This document shows, one piece after another, positions 22,565 through 34,273 of a stretch of 64,000 nucleotides of DNA. Position 1 is the stretch's first letter; every line of letters begins with the position of its first letter. The translations under genes and the position numbers were made by a program. The notes under the pieces are model-generated. The model did no database searches. It saw nothing but the letters and a program-made list of their open reading frames with translations, and was not told the DNA's origin. The DNA comes from Sipunculus nudus (lineage: Eukaryota; Annelida; Sipuncula; Golfingiida; Sipunculidae): contig CM049309.1 of NCBI GenBank assembly GCA_026874595.1, forward strand, positions 90,480,723-90,544,722. Direction: 5' to 3'.

Positions 22565-25500
22565 CTTTTTAGCTCAGCTGACTATAAGTCATCTGAGCTA
22601 TAGTCGTGGTCCATTGTCTGTTGTCCGTCCGGCCGTCTGTCTGTTAACAGGGCACGTTTTGAAACCATTGGACCTATGAAAAATTGTGCATACAGTTAGA
22701 TGTCCCCAAAATCTCCTACCATACCGAAAATTGGGTCACTAGGGCTTCGCTCCTTTGAAATATTAAGGAAAAACCTCTGTTTTCCATATAAAAGCCATTG
22801 GTACACTTCAAGGCTGCCTAATATCAAAATCACCTATCTTTTTAGCTCAGCTGACTATAAGTCATCTGAGCTATAGTCGTGGTCCATTGTCCGTCGTCCG
22901 TCCGTCTGTCTGTCCGTCCGTCCGTCTGTCCGGATGTCCGTCCGTAAGACTGGCACGTTTCGACACCGTTGGACCTACGAATCTGAAATTCGGCATACAG
23001 TTAGATGTCCCCAAAATCTCCTCCCATGCCAAAAATTGGGTCAATAGGACTTCGTTCCTTCGAGATATTAAGGAAAAACCTCAATTTTTTATTAGAAATC
23101 TATTTTCACACTTCAGGACTGCCTAATATCAAAACCACTCATCTGGTTTTCTTCATATTTACCATAAATATTCCTCTATATAGTTCCTATGTACCTGCCA
23201 GATATTAAGTCAGTATTATATAATTTAAAAAAGTTATGGGCCCAAACATAATGGACTTTGTAAAAAAATCAGGAAGATATTTGGTCATTTAAGACCAAAA
23301 GTGTTAAAGGTAGGGACTTTTTTCCAGTAATACAACTTTAATTAATCAAAATTTCATTGTATACCAAAAATTAGATCAAAATCTGTTAAATTTTTTTAAA
23401 TATTGGCAAAAATATAAAATTTGTACCTTAAATTTTGCCCAACTTTGGCCACGGCACATTTTTTTCCTGTAAGTACTGTGGATTTAATTTTCACAGCATG
23501 TATACATAAGGATTTAATCTGTTAAAATCTGAAATTTGGAATAAAAGCTGCAAAATTAGGCTAGTTATTGAATTTTTTTGGAGGCTCTTGTTGTATTCCC
23601 TTACATTGTCAAGCAGTCCACTTTGATGACTGTAGGTCATTCAGTGCACATCTCTATGCTCCCCAGGCTGTTGGCATAATTTTAGATGTCCCCAAAATCT
23701 CCTACCATACCGAAAATTGGGTCATTAGGACTTCGTTCCTTCGAGATATTAAGGAAAAAAACTCTGTTTTCCATAAAAAAAAGCCATTGTTACACTTCAA
23801 GGCTGCCTAATATCAAAACCTCTGATCTGTTTTTGATCTTATTTAGTATTCACATTCTTTCATACATTTTCTATGAACATACCAAAAATTAGGTCAGTAT
23901 TGGGTATTATTTTGAAGTTATGGGCCAAAACATAATGCAATTTTTTTTAAAAATCAGGAAATATATTTACTCACCTAACATGAGAATTGCTGAACCTAGA
24001 GACTTTTTTTCAGGAATATAACTTAATTTAATCAAGATTCAATTGTTTACCCAAAATTAGATCTGAATTTTGCAAATTTTTCAAGTTATTAGCATAAATA
24101 AAAAATCAATACCTTAAATTTTGTCCAACTTTGGCACTGTTGATTTAATTTTCACAGCATATATACATAAGGATTTAATCTTTTAAAATCTGAAATTTCA
24201 AAGAAATTGATTGGAAAGAATAGCTTTTATTCATATTTTCATATACCATGTCAAGTGTTGTTAACATCTAGCCCACCTAGTAGTACAGCCTTCACTTGCA
24301 TTATGTAACCCATCCTAGGCAGCTTGCCTTGGGTCAGCCTGGCCACTACCAACAGGCTTCCCCTCTGCCCTGCACTCCCCCCCCCCCCCCCCAGATGGTG
24401 CATAAACTAGATGAATGTTATTATTTTCTGTATTTGATTCATTCTTATTCTAGGCTATGCTACATTTTAGATTTTGTATTGTACCACCAGGGTTACAATG
24501 ATTAAAGTGCACATTTAATTGTGTCCACAAAGTGGTGTATTGTTATGAAAGTGTGGATGTTCATGAGATAAGTAATTCCTTACTTCAGAAGAGTAAAAAC
24601 TTCACCAGGTGTGAAATTGACTATTAATTCCAGTAATAAATTAAAATTGGGATAGTAATGAGCACAATGATATTGTTTGTCCCTCATTCAACCAACAGTG
24701 TGTATACTTTATTTGAAAAGATGTTTTATTTTATCAAATTTACTTTTATTTCATTTTGGTGAATAAAATTATAAGCATGTACTGAAAACTCCAATGTGCA
24801 AAACTTTTTAATAGTGATTCAAGGAATATTCTTGTTGATGCCATGTTGTGGCATTATTTTCTTTTAAATTCAGTTTAAACATTTATGATTTAAAAATAAT
24901 AAAATATATGTGTATGCATAATATGACCCAATATGAGCTACACTCTGGATATATGATGATTGCAACTTTTGCAACAATTCTAATATTTTAACTTATAGTT
25001 TCAGTTTTTTACTCTGTATATATAATGATTGCAACAATTCTAATATTTTAACTTACATTTTCAGGTTTTTTTTATTAAAAAATTATAAAACCTGTAAATA
25101 AAAAATGATTCAGATAAAAACTTCTTTATGGAAAAAGTGGATATGCTTAAAAAATAGGATTAAATATAAACTTAAATGCATTATTCCCTTGAAAGTGAAA
25201 TAAAGGTATTAGTCCATTCTGTCCACTTGCCTGTCCATCTGTAAATTTTCATATGCACAGTATCTCAAAATTTTACTGTTTTTCTTCATGACAGTCTTGT
25301 CAGAGTATTAGTTTGCAATCATATATTTAGAACTTTACCATAACGAAGTAGGAGGGCCCCTTTCCTCTTAGCTTTTCATATTCTTATATAAATGAATAAC
25401 ATTACAATAGAATATTTCTACATCCACCTTCGTGCTGCCCTCACTTTTACCTTCTCCAAACCCCATCCCAAAGTCAGCCTCAGTAAGCAAGAACAAGATG

Positions 25501-26550
25501 AATCAGATATATACATACTTTAATATTTTGTATAACTATACGTCCATAGGTACCTATGTACATGCCAGAAATTATGTCAATATTGTGTAATATGTAGACA
25601 TAGTGGGCATCATAATAATGTACCTTGTCAAGACTAAAGAGATATTGTGTCATACAGTCACAAATTCATAAATCACTTCATCAGCATAGTTAATCATAAC
25701 ATCATATCTGTCAAATTGAAAGCTTGCAGACTAACATACACTTTAGATCCTTCAACAAATAGCCTTATCATCATTCTACTACTGCTTATTACTGCTGTCA
25801 TTGCATTCATATTTGCTCAAATATATCACAATTTTCAACCCCTCCTAAATAAATAAAAAATAAACCACTATATTTGACTCTAATAATCCATCAGTCAGGT
25901 AATTTCATTTATCATTTACTCACATATTACATTTCATTCCTTTATAATAGCCCAACATGTCCATGATATTCATAAGCTTTATCGACTCGATATAGTATCA
26001 CAGTGGAGAAACATTTATAGTACAATCACGATCAGCTGAGCGCCGTGACCCATGGGTCCCTTGTTTTGATCATACTTAGTATTCATATTATTCCATACAT
26101 TTTCTTTGAACATACTAAAAATTAGGTCAGTATTGCTTATTATTTTGAAGTTATGGGCCCAAATATAATGCAAATTTTTTTAAAATCAGGAAATATATTG
26201 ACTCACTTAACATGAGAATTGCTGAAGCTGGAGACTTTTTTTCAGGGATATAACTTTATTTAATCAAGATTCAATTGCTTATCTAAAATTAGATCTGAAT
26301 TTTGCAAATTTTTTAAGTATCACAGTATCTCAAAATTTTACTGGTCTTCTTCATGAAAATCTTGTCAGAGTATTAGTTTTACAATCATATATTTAGAACT
26401 ATACTATAACCAATGAAGAGGGCCCTTTTCCTCTTAGCTTCTTATATGCTTATATATATAAAAAACATTACAGTAGAATATTTTGCATATTTTGCATTTG
26501 CAAATATTTCAAACTTCAGCTGAGCGCCGTGACCCATGGGTCCCATGTTT
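22565..26550 (+). mobile_element. Family A' element A2, split by nested A3
   Basis: The left part (22565-22846) has the A hairpin, a TCCG/TCTG tract and the A' body up to CTAATATCAAAATCACCTATCT. The body resumes after the nested copy at GATCATACTTAGTATTCATA (about 26067), matching the continuous order in A3 at about 23830. It ends with CAGCTGAGCGCCGTGACCCATGGGTCCC (26518-26545). It is one element interrupted by another of its own family. Confidence 0.85.
22847..26065 (+). mobile_element. Family A' element A3, nested in A2
   Basis: It starts TTTAGCTCAGCTGACTATAA with a long (TCCG/TCTG)n tract (22880-22945) and ends CAGCTGAGCGCCGTGACCCATGGGTCCCTTGTTTT (26034-26065). Inside are two partial A' body copies (from about 22960 and 23680) and AT-rich sequence with a poly-C tract at 24378-24392. 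The insertion site in A2 is a T run (ATCT|TTT...TTTT|GATC). Frames of 60-80 codons near 22887-23208 and 23568-23892 are the same body sequence read twice, not genes. Confidence 0.82.
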
Positions 26551-26799
26551 ATATATAGCTGCAATGCAGTATTTGAAATGAATGATTAACCTTCAAGAGA
26601 AGGCGACTTGGCTAGTGGGGCAGGTAAACTTTGCATTGCTGTTCTCCAGAGAGAATGTTTCTCTAGGTAATGTTTCAGATGGGGTCAATGTCATATTTTG
26701 TCAATTAGGTTACTGCTTCAGCAGCTTTTTACATGTGAAGTTTCCGTCCATGAAAGGTTTAAGGGTCAATTATATATATTCAGGTTGGGACCGTGTATA
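26551..26799. other. No gene seen
   Basis: Short unique interval with no supported feature. Confidence 0.4.
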
Positions 26800-26935
26800 T
26801 GTGACAGTACCTAGGTACAGGTACAGGTACTTGTGAAATGTCCAGGTACAGGTACAGAGTTTTTGTAGAGCACCCAGGTACAGGTACTTAGAAAGTACCT
26901 AGGTACAGGTACAGGTACTTTTCAAAGCCATTCAA
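26800..26935. repeat. (AGGTAC)n degenerate array
   Basis: Clusters of CAGGTACAGGTAC and the palindrome GTACCTAGGTAC at both ends of the 135-bp segment. The layout resembles the soft satellite-like ends of the hAT element at 8042, but I found no flanking duplication. Confidence 0.7.
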
Positions 26936-27625
26936 ACTAATCATAATTGCATATATTTCATCCACTATTTACTCTTTTTCACCAGTGTTCTGTGCAGCTA
27001 CTTACCTTTCTGTTTTCATAGTATAAATTAATGCCCTTTTCTTAGGAGTGATTTGCAGTATTGGCCTGAAATTGTGTATATCCATAGATCTTGGACTCCT
27101 CAATGTTGTGTTCAAGACTGGTTGCACCATCTGCAATAGTTTTCCTGTGTCGTCCATCCATACATGTGCTTTGGGTGAAAATTGCTCATGTGTCAGGAGT
27201 GGGTCAAGGTATTGGTCTGAAATATGGCATGTTCATCCATCTTGGAAAGTTTTTTTCATAAACCAGACAGGTGGCGCCACTTACCTTTTCGTTTTTGTAG
27301 AATTAATTAATGCCCTTTTCTCAGGAGTGTTTTGCAGTATTGGCCTGAAATTGTGCATATCCATAGTTCTTGTACTCCTCCCGCTTGTACTCAAGACTGG
27401 CATCGCTACTTACATTCATTTTTGTGTTGTGTGCACCAATGCCAGTAATTCAGCAGTGAATTTTGTTAAGTTGGCGTATGCACTCAGGTTCAACATGTTC
27501 AGTGCTTGCATTGTACATTCACATGTCACACAGGAGCTTAAAAGTAACAGTCCAGCAAGGAAGCATTACACCTGATTTATATCCCATTGCACAGGTTTTC
27601 TTTAGGCCTGTAGGCCTTGTTTGGT
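26936..27625 (+). mobile_element. Diverged B-related repeat (family E), copy 1
   Basis: Two internal modules (TTTGCAGTATTGGCCTGAAA, TGTATATCCATAG, CAAGACTGG) with GGTGGCGCCACTT at about 27270. The end is TTTAGGCCTGTAGGCCTTGTTT, an inverted AGGCCT pair followed by CTTGTTT like the family A terminus. The second half (27385-27625) is repeated at 29380-29605. The 175-codon plus-strand frame at 27048-27575 follows from the module repeat and has no recognisable domain. Confidence 0.6.
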
Positions 27626-27728
27626 AAAAAAATAAATACAATTGCATGCATAAAGTGGTGTTGTCTTACAAAATTAAGGATATATGATGATGCAGTTTAG
27701 AATTGTGAATCAAATTATGTGTAGATTT

Positions 27729-28670
27729 TTAGCGAACCTGTGAGCTTATGCGATGGCGCAGCATCGTCTGTCCATCACCATCTGTATGTTAACCCATGCT
27801 ATTTCAAAAACCAGCAGCACTGAGCTAGCAGCACTGATTTTTTGGAAGATTCAGTGACATGCCAAACTTTATCAGATTCAGTGTATTTTTTGCTATCTGC
27901 ATTTAATTATATTTTTAGGGAGACAGCGAAAAAACCTTTAAAGAATCTTCTTCTCTAAAACTGTCCAACCAGATGCTCAATATTTTACAGAAATCATCTC
28001 TGCAACAATCTCTCTCAAATTTGTGTGAATGGTTTCAGTTTGGTGAATTTGTCCGAGTTACAGGAAGCTGAACTTAGTCATTTGGCCAAAAAGGATACTA
28101 AAATTACATTGTCAGAAACGGCCGGAGCTATCATCACCAAATTTTATGCAAATGTTGGTCACATGACTCATATTTGAAATTAAGGTATTGGTGGCGCCAC
28201 CTGCTCTAACCTTTTCAGTTTGAGGGTTGTCGGTCATCAGTACATTAACCCATAATTTCTCGGGAATAGCGGGAGCTAGCAATCCCAAATTTTATGCAAA
28301 AATCTGTCGCTTACATTTTACAGGAAAAAAGCTAAAACACCTTTGAAAATTTTCTTCTCTGAAATTATTCAGCCAGATCGTTCAATATTTCACAGAAATG
28401 ATCCCAGAGACATGCTCTCTCAAGTTTGTTCAAATGGTTTGGGTTTTATGAATTTTGGCTGAGTTACAGGAATTTAAACCTAGTCATTTGGCCAAGTAAG
28501 CATACTTAAATAACAATCTCAGAAATGGCAGGAGCTTGCATAACCAGGTTTTGTGTAAATGTTGGTCATTTTACTCATATTTGAAATTGCAGTTTTGTAA
28601 CGCCACCTATATTGACCTGTTTTTTACGGGCATAAACCTCCATTTTAGCCTCTTTCACCTTTAAAATGTT
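27729..28670 (+). mobile_element. Family C element (C1)
   Basis: The start TTTAGCGAACCTGTGAGCTTATGCGATGGCGCAGC forms an imperfect hairpin and runs into GTCTGTCCATC. Two modules of about 390 bp follow, each with CTTCTTCTCTRAAA, AATATTTYACAGAAAT, GGAGCTA-CATCACCAAATTTTATGCAAA and a GCCACCT box (GGTGGCGCCACC at 28189). The end is diffuse near 28670. Non-coding. Confidence 0.75.
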
Positions 28671-29054
28671 TTATGATGAATCTGTCAAGCTGAATCGTTT
28701 ACCATTCACAAGAATTATACTAGGGTAGGGTTCTTTCAATTTTATATGAATAGATTGGGTTAGTTATTTTTGGTAGAGTCATAGAAAGCAGAAGTAGGTC
28801 TTGTGGCCATTAGTGAGCATATTTCAAACTCTTCTTCTGCAAAACTATTGTTTCAACTTCTGTAACATTGCACAAAAATGATTCTAAGGAAGACTTTGTT
28901 CAAGTTTACAGAATTATTAGAACTTTAACAAAGAAAGAACTGCATCTTTTATTATTCTAAACATTTTGATAATAAAATCTTATGCATATGTCAGCTTGAA
29001 AAAAGCATTGTAGCCTAAGTTTTTCAGTATGTGTAAATAGGCCAACAGGCCAAG
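28671..29054. other. No gene seen; possible decayed C module
   Basis: CTCTTCTTCTGCAAAACTATT and TGTAACATTGCACAAAAATGATTC suggest a further, strongly decayed C module. No gene. Confidence 0.35.
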
Positions 29055-29205
29055 ATTGTGTCTGTATCTATAAATAGCTTGGCAGACTGCCAACTCTTTC
29101 AGATTTGGCAACAGTTCAAATGTCAGTCTGGATCTATTTATAGCTTTGGCAGACTGCCAAATATGTCAGATTATGCAACAGGTCAAGAATTGACTCAGTG
29201 CAGCC
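29055..29205. repeat. ~75-bp tandem duplication (TTGGCAGACTGCCAA)
   Basis: Two copies of TCTGKATCTATWWATAGCTT followed by GGCAGACTGCCAA and TCAGATT-TGCAACAG. The word TTGGCAGACTGCCAA is a 15-bp near-palindrome (TTGGCAG-A-CTGCCAA). Confidence 0.8.
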
Positions 29206-29379
29206 AGGTACAGGTCAAGAGTTCACTCAGTGCAGTTGCTGGAGCTAGCAATTTGTTCCGGTTCACTTGGGGCAACTGCCTTCCTCTCCTGAGCTTGGTC
29301 AGCCCAGTGCACCTGGCTCAAGAGAAGTTTGATGTATTGGCCTGACATTTTTACTTTTCCATGCATCTTTGATGGCTTC

Positions 29380-29605
29380 CTCATACACAAGACTAGTGTC
29401 ACCACCTACAATCATTTTTGTGTTGTGTGCACCCATGCCAGTATTTCAGCAGTGAAGTTTGTGTAATTGGTACATGCACTCAGGTTCAACATGTTTAGTA
29501 CTTGCATAATACATATACATGTCACACATGTACTTGAAAAGTAATGGTCCAGCATGGATGCATTATACCTGATGTATATTCCATTGCAGAGGTTCCCATT
29601 AAGCC
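29380..29605 (+). mobile_element. Family E fragment, copy 2
   Basis: It shares CATTTTTGTGTTGTGTGCAC, CCAATGCCAGTA-type, CACTCAGGTTCAACATGTT and GCATTATACCTGAT blocks with 27400-27600 in the same order. It ends at a decayed CATTAAGCCTTGATTTTT, matching the AGGCCTTGTTT terminus of copy 1. Confidence 0.7.
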
Positions 29606-29923
29606 TTGATTTTTTTTCATTTTATTGCATTACAAAAGAAAACTTACATATATACACAAAAACATACAGAAACAGATAATGTATAACAAGGTGACATAAG
29701 CACCATGCAACTAATTGTTAACATACTTATAATATGAACCAAAAAAAACCCATAAAACATAAAACAGTTAATATTAATTATCGGGACCCACAAAAGTGTT
29801 CAGTCTGGTCCAGAGGGATTCATGTGTTGAGAGTTTTCCTTTTGATAATGCCACCTGTTTTTCAATAGAATAGTATCACTTTTATGGCACTGATTATTGA
29901 CATAGATTGATCTTTGCACTTAG

Positions 29924-29971
<48 letters not shown>

Positions 29972-30245
29972 CTTAATCAGCAATATAATTTTATCTAGTA
30001 ACGATCTGTGCATACATTAAGCAGTATCACTCATGTGAAAGGATATTTGGAAGATCCAAGTTCTTTAACCAATTACAACATACCGTAAGTCTTTTACAAA
30101 ACTACAATCATAAAAATTGTAACATTGTCTCTTCCCTTTTACAAAAGGAACAGTACTCATGTCCTTCAATACCAGCTTTTAAAAGCAATGGATTTAATGC
30201 GAGATTTCTATGTAATATCTTCAATTAAAATAATCTAAGGTTTGT
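29606..30245 (-). pseudogene. Decayed LINE 3' end (zf-RVT region and 3' UTR)
   Basis: Translating the minus strand across about 30125-30230 gives HRNLALNPLLLKAGIEGHEY then CSFCKREET. This is the C-terminal zinc-finger-like region found after the reverse transcriptase of non-LTR retrotransposons (Pfam zf-RVT: H/R-L, then C-x2-C with EE/ET). Stops interrupt the frame just downstream. A further in-frame patch near 30030-30070 (NWLKNLDLPNI) fits the same C-terminal tail. The minus-strand 3' end is AATAAAATGAAAAAAAATC near 29615, a polyadenylation signal and short A tail. The 5' side is cut off by family A element A4. Dead copy. Confidence 0.72.
29926..29968. repeat. (TA)n microsatellite
   Basis: About 20 TA units inside the LINE 3' region. 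Confidence 0.95.
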
Positions 30246-31557
30246 TAGCTCAGCTGACTGTAAGTCATCTGAGCTATCATCCGTCCAGCTGTCGGGCTGT
30301 CTGTTCATTAACAAGGCACAAATCTTAACCGCTGGACCTGGAATCTTCTTACTTTACATCCTAAAAGGTCCATGAAAAATCTCCTTGAAAACCTGGAATT
30401 AGGTCTTTGTTACCCATATTCTTAAAGCTATGGGGCTCCAAAGTACCCCCTAGAATAATGAGAAATTTGATACAAAAGCTCAAGTATCTGGACAACTAAT
30501 GCATTGATCACCATGATTCCTTGCATTGATATTGATCATGGGGAGTACCATCAGTTTCTGCAGACTGTTGGCACCACCTGTATTTTTTCAATTTTTTACA
30601 TTTTTTTTTCTCTATTTTTGAGACCTTAAAAGATGTGGTGATCTGTTAACAGGGCACAAATCTTAACTGCTGGACCTTGAATCTTCTAACTTGACATCCA
30701 GGGAGGTCCATGAAAATTCTCCTTGAAAACCTGGAATTAGGTCTCTGTTACCCATATTCTTAGAGCTATGGGGCTCCGAAGTACCCCCCAGAATAATGGA
30801 AAATTTGATACAAAAGCTCAAGTATCTAGACAACTAATGCATTGATCACCATGATTCTTTGCATAGACATTGATCATGGAGTGTTTCATCAGTTTCTGCA
30901 GACTGGTGGGGCTACCTGTATTTTTTTATTTTTTTATGATTTTTTTATCTATTTTTGAGACCTTAAAAGATCCAGTCATCTGTTAACAGGGCTCAAATCA
31001 TAAAAACTAGACCTAGAATCTTCTCACTTTGCATCCTGGAAAGTCTCCATGGAAATCTGAAATTAGGTCTCTGATACTCATATCTGTTACATACATGAAA
31101 AGTCTCCTTGGAAACATGTATTTAGGTCTCTGTTACCCATATTTTCTGAGCTATGGGGCTTATAAGCACCCCTCAGAATAATTGAAAATTTGATACCAAA
31201 ATAGGGCACAAATCATAACCTTTGGGCCCAGAATCTTCTAACTTGACATCCTGAGAATTCCTCAAAAGTTCTCCTCAGAAACCTGAAACTGGGTCACAGT
31301 GAACTATACTCTTAAGTTTTGGGGTATGTTTGAGCACCCTAGAAATAATGCAAAATGCACACAAATTGCCAGATTCCTCATGAAAGGCTGGTTGGTTTGT
31401 CCTCAGATTTGTTGTGCTAATGGGTCTTGATGAACTTAAGCTAATATGCATGAACAATGATGCCATCCACATTATATTAATTAGTTGTCTGTGCAAGGAC
31501 ATATTATCAACATGTCAGTCGGCTGAGCGTAATGACCCACGTAATGGTCACTTGTTG
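30246..31557 (+). mobile_element. Family A element A4
   Basis: The 5' hairpin TAGCTCAGCTGACTGTAAGTCATCTGAGCTA is at 30249-30279. Modules begin about 30310, 30650 and 30980 (GGGCACAAATCTTAACCGCT-type, CTTGGAAACCTGAAATTAGG-type, CATTGATCACCATGATTCTT) with decayed GCCACCTGTATTTTT boxes. The 3' end is CGGCTGAGCGTAATGACCCA...GGTCACTTGTT (31520-31554), with a few bases inserted in its palindrome. It interrupts the LINE remnant and ends 12 bp before B2. Confidence 0.85.
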
Positions 31558-31566
31558 ACATTGTTA

Positions 31567-32916
31567 TTGTATCCGCCAAAACAGAGTTTTGCGGATACTA
31601 TGTTTTCAGCCGACCACCGCCGCGGCCGCCACGTAGGTGTCCGGAGAACCCGTCCGTAACCGATGGGCGGAATTTTACGAAACCTGGGATTATGTTCGGG
31701 TCACATGTGAACTGCTTCGCCCCGATTTTGTTTTGACCTCTGACCTTTCCTCTGCGCTCTGCTTCCATTTGTGCGTCTGTTACCACACATAAGCCCACAT
31801 ATCTCGGGAACCGTTTGACTGATCAGGAAATTTTTTTTGCACAAATGTAGCCCTTGGAGAGCTTAATAACATACACAAAAAATGGTGGCGCCACCTGCAA
31901 CCATGTTTCCACAGTGTCCATCTGTTCGTCTGCCTTGGGTTAAAATCACTCATATCTCTGCAGTGATTTGACTAATTCACCTGAAATTCAGCATGCGTAT
32001 ACAATTCAAGAGGTCACTCAGTACAACCAGGTGGGGTCAAAACATCACCATGGCAACTGACCTGGCTCTGTCTGGTGTCTAGACAATGTGTCTAGACATC
32101 TAGACACAGTGTCAGACATCTAGACAAAATATCTAGATACAGAATTCCCAGGTTATTGGAACTATATCTTTCAACTGTTTGAAAAAACTTGGTTTGCATT
32201 TTTAGCAAATCGGGTTTATCATCAGGTCACATGGGAACTGCTGCGCCCTCATTTTTGGTTGACCTCTGACCTTTCCTCACTGCCCAGCGTCCATTTGTGC
32301 GTCTGTTTTCACACATAAACCCACATCTTGGAAACCGTTTGACTGCCATTTTTGCACAGTGTCTATCTGTTCATCTGCCTTGGGATAATATCACCCGTAT
32401 CTCGGCAGTAGTTAGACTTATCAACCTGAAATTTTGCAGGTTTAAACATCCTGGACCGCTTTTTCGATTGTATGACAGGTGGCACCACCTACATTTATGT
32501 TTACTCTGCAGACATCCGAGCTCATATCTCGGGAACCATATGACAGATTGAGCCAAAATTTTGCATGTGTATAGATCTCAAATAGCTCTTCATCGTAGGC
32601 AAAAATGGTGGCGCCCCTGCAACCACTTATGCACAGTGTCCATCTGTTCATCTGCCTTGGGATAAAATCACTCATATCTCTACAGTGGTTTGACTTATGC
32701 ACCTTAAATTTTGCAGGTTTATACATCCTGGACAATTTTCTCGAGTTTATGACAGGTGGCGCCACCTACATTCAAGTTTACGCTGCAGACATCCATGCTA
32801 ATATGCAACACACCTCACTCGATTCCCCTTGCCACTTAATCCATGCCTCACTTCACCCGTCCCACCCTTATTTCTGCGGATACACATAGTCGCTTGTTGA
32901 CTACCCATATTCTAGT
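31567..32916 (+). mobile_element. Family B element B2
   Basis: An intact 5' hairpin GTATCCGC-C-AAAAC-AGA-GTTTT-GCGGATAC lies at 31570-31599. The modules carry GGTGGCGCCACC at about 31884 and 32757, plus the variants GGTGGCACCACC (32478) and GGTGGCGCCCC (32608). It ends at CTGCGGATACACATAGTCGC and TATTCTAG. A stretch at about 32005-32208 does not belong to the module order and is probably a later insertion. Frames on both strands here are repeat-derived. Confidence 0.85.
32079..32142. repeat. TCTAGACA repeat cluster inside B2
   Basis: Six TCTAGA or TCTAGATA words, several preceded by ACA, within about 65 bp in foreign sequence (about 32005-32208) that interrupts the B2 module. Each is a 6-bp palindrome, spaced roughly 8-22 bp apart. 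Confidence 0.75.
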
Positions 32917-34012
32917 TTTAAAATGTCCTAGTCTGAAACTTGCAGGTTGGATAATTTTTCATGTGTATACATCCTGGATAACTTTCTGTATTTAATGACA
33001 GGTGGCGCCACCTGAAGTACATTCACATTCAGGCTGCTGACATCCAGGCTAATATCTCAAATTAGTTTGACATATCCTCCTGTTTTTTTGCATGTGTATA
33101 GATCTCACATAGCTCTTTATCATACACAAAACTGGTGGCGCCACCTACAACCATTTTTGCACAGCGTCCATCTGTTTGGTTGCCGTGGGATAAAATCACT
33201 CATATCTCGGCATTGGTTTGACTTATCTGCCTAATATTTGCATGTATATACATCTTGGATAGCTTTCTCGATTTTATGGCAGGTGGCACCACCTACATTT
33301 GTTTACATTGCAGACATCCATGGTAATATGTCAGGACTGGTAAGACGTATAGGCCTGAAATTTTTAATGCTTATAGATCTCACATAGCTCTTTATCATAC
33401 ACAAAACAGGTGGTGCCACCTGCAACCATTTTTACACAGCTACTTTCTATTTTTCTGCCATATGGGATAAAATCACTCATATCTCAGCAGTGGTTTGACT
33501 TATCAGCCTAAAATTTTGCATATGTATACATCTTTGATAGCTTTCTGGATTTTGTGGCAGGTGGCGCCACCTGCATACACATTCCGGCTGCAGACAGCCA
33601 TGCTAATATCTCAGGACTGGTAAGACAAATCAGCCTGAAATTTTGCATGAGTATAGATCTTACAAAGCTCTACAGCTTATACAAATTTGGTGGCCCAACT
33701 TACAACCATTTTTGTATGGTGTCCATCTGTTCATCTGCCTAAGGTAATAATCACTCATATTTCAGCAGTAGTTTGACTTGTCCACCTGACATTTTGCATA
33801 TACATGCATACATCTTTAATAGCTTTCTATTTCAAATATTAGGTGGCGCCACCTACAGTCATGTTTACATGGCAGAAATCTATGCTAATATAGTAATAGG
33901 CAACACATCTCACTCTATTTTCCCTTGTCACTCAATCCATGCCTCACTTCACCTGCCCCACTCTGATTCTGGCGGATACACATAGTCGCTTGTTGACTGC
34001 CCATATTCTAGT
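32917..34012 (+). mobile_element. Second B-type block lacking a 5' end
   Basis: Continues in B modules with GGTGGCGCCACC at about 33001, 33137, 33560 and 33842, and the variants GGTGGCACCACC (33287) and GGTGGTGCCACC (33410). It ends GGCGGATACACATAGTCGCTTGTTGACTGC and TATTCTAG (34006-34012). No TGTATCCGCC start is present. It may be a 5'-truncated copy, or B2 may have expanded by internal duplication that included its 3' end. Confidence 0.75.
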
Positions 34013-34273
34013 TGATCATGAGAGGATTGTGTATCTTTGATTTTGTCTATTAAAGTGCACGTACAGTATTAGTTTGGCAAACAAAAATTTAGTATTTGAT
34101 TATCACCAGATAGCACAGCCATTTCCCATAAGCTTTTCAAGTGCTAATTAATATAAAAAAACAATAGAAATAAGTATATTTTGCATTTGCTAAATTTAAA
34201 AGAAAAGCTATATATGCATTTGCTAAAATTAAACAAAATCAGCTGAGCGCCAAGAAACATGGTTCCCTTGTTT
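34013..34273 (+). mobile_element. Family A' 3' fragment
   Basis: It holds CATTTCCCATAAGCTTTTCAAG, AGAAATAAGTATATTTTGCATTTGC and a decayed 3' terminus CAGCTGAGCGCCAAGAAACATGG...CCCTTGTTT. This is the same order as the 3' parts of A1 (19620-19735) and A2 (26400-26545). The B block may have inserted into, or replaced, its 5' part. Confidence 0.65.

Noticed and set aside
27048-27575. 175-codon plus-strand frame, cysteine-rich
   Set aside because: It reads through two copies of a repeat module (CSIGLKLCISI occurs twice) and has no recognisable domain.
32442-32765. 107-codon minus-strand frame
   Set aside because: Inside family B element B2; the same peptide words recur at 63593-63874.
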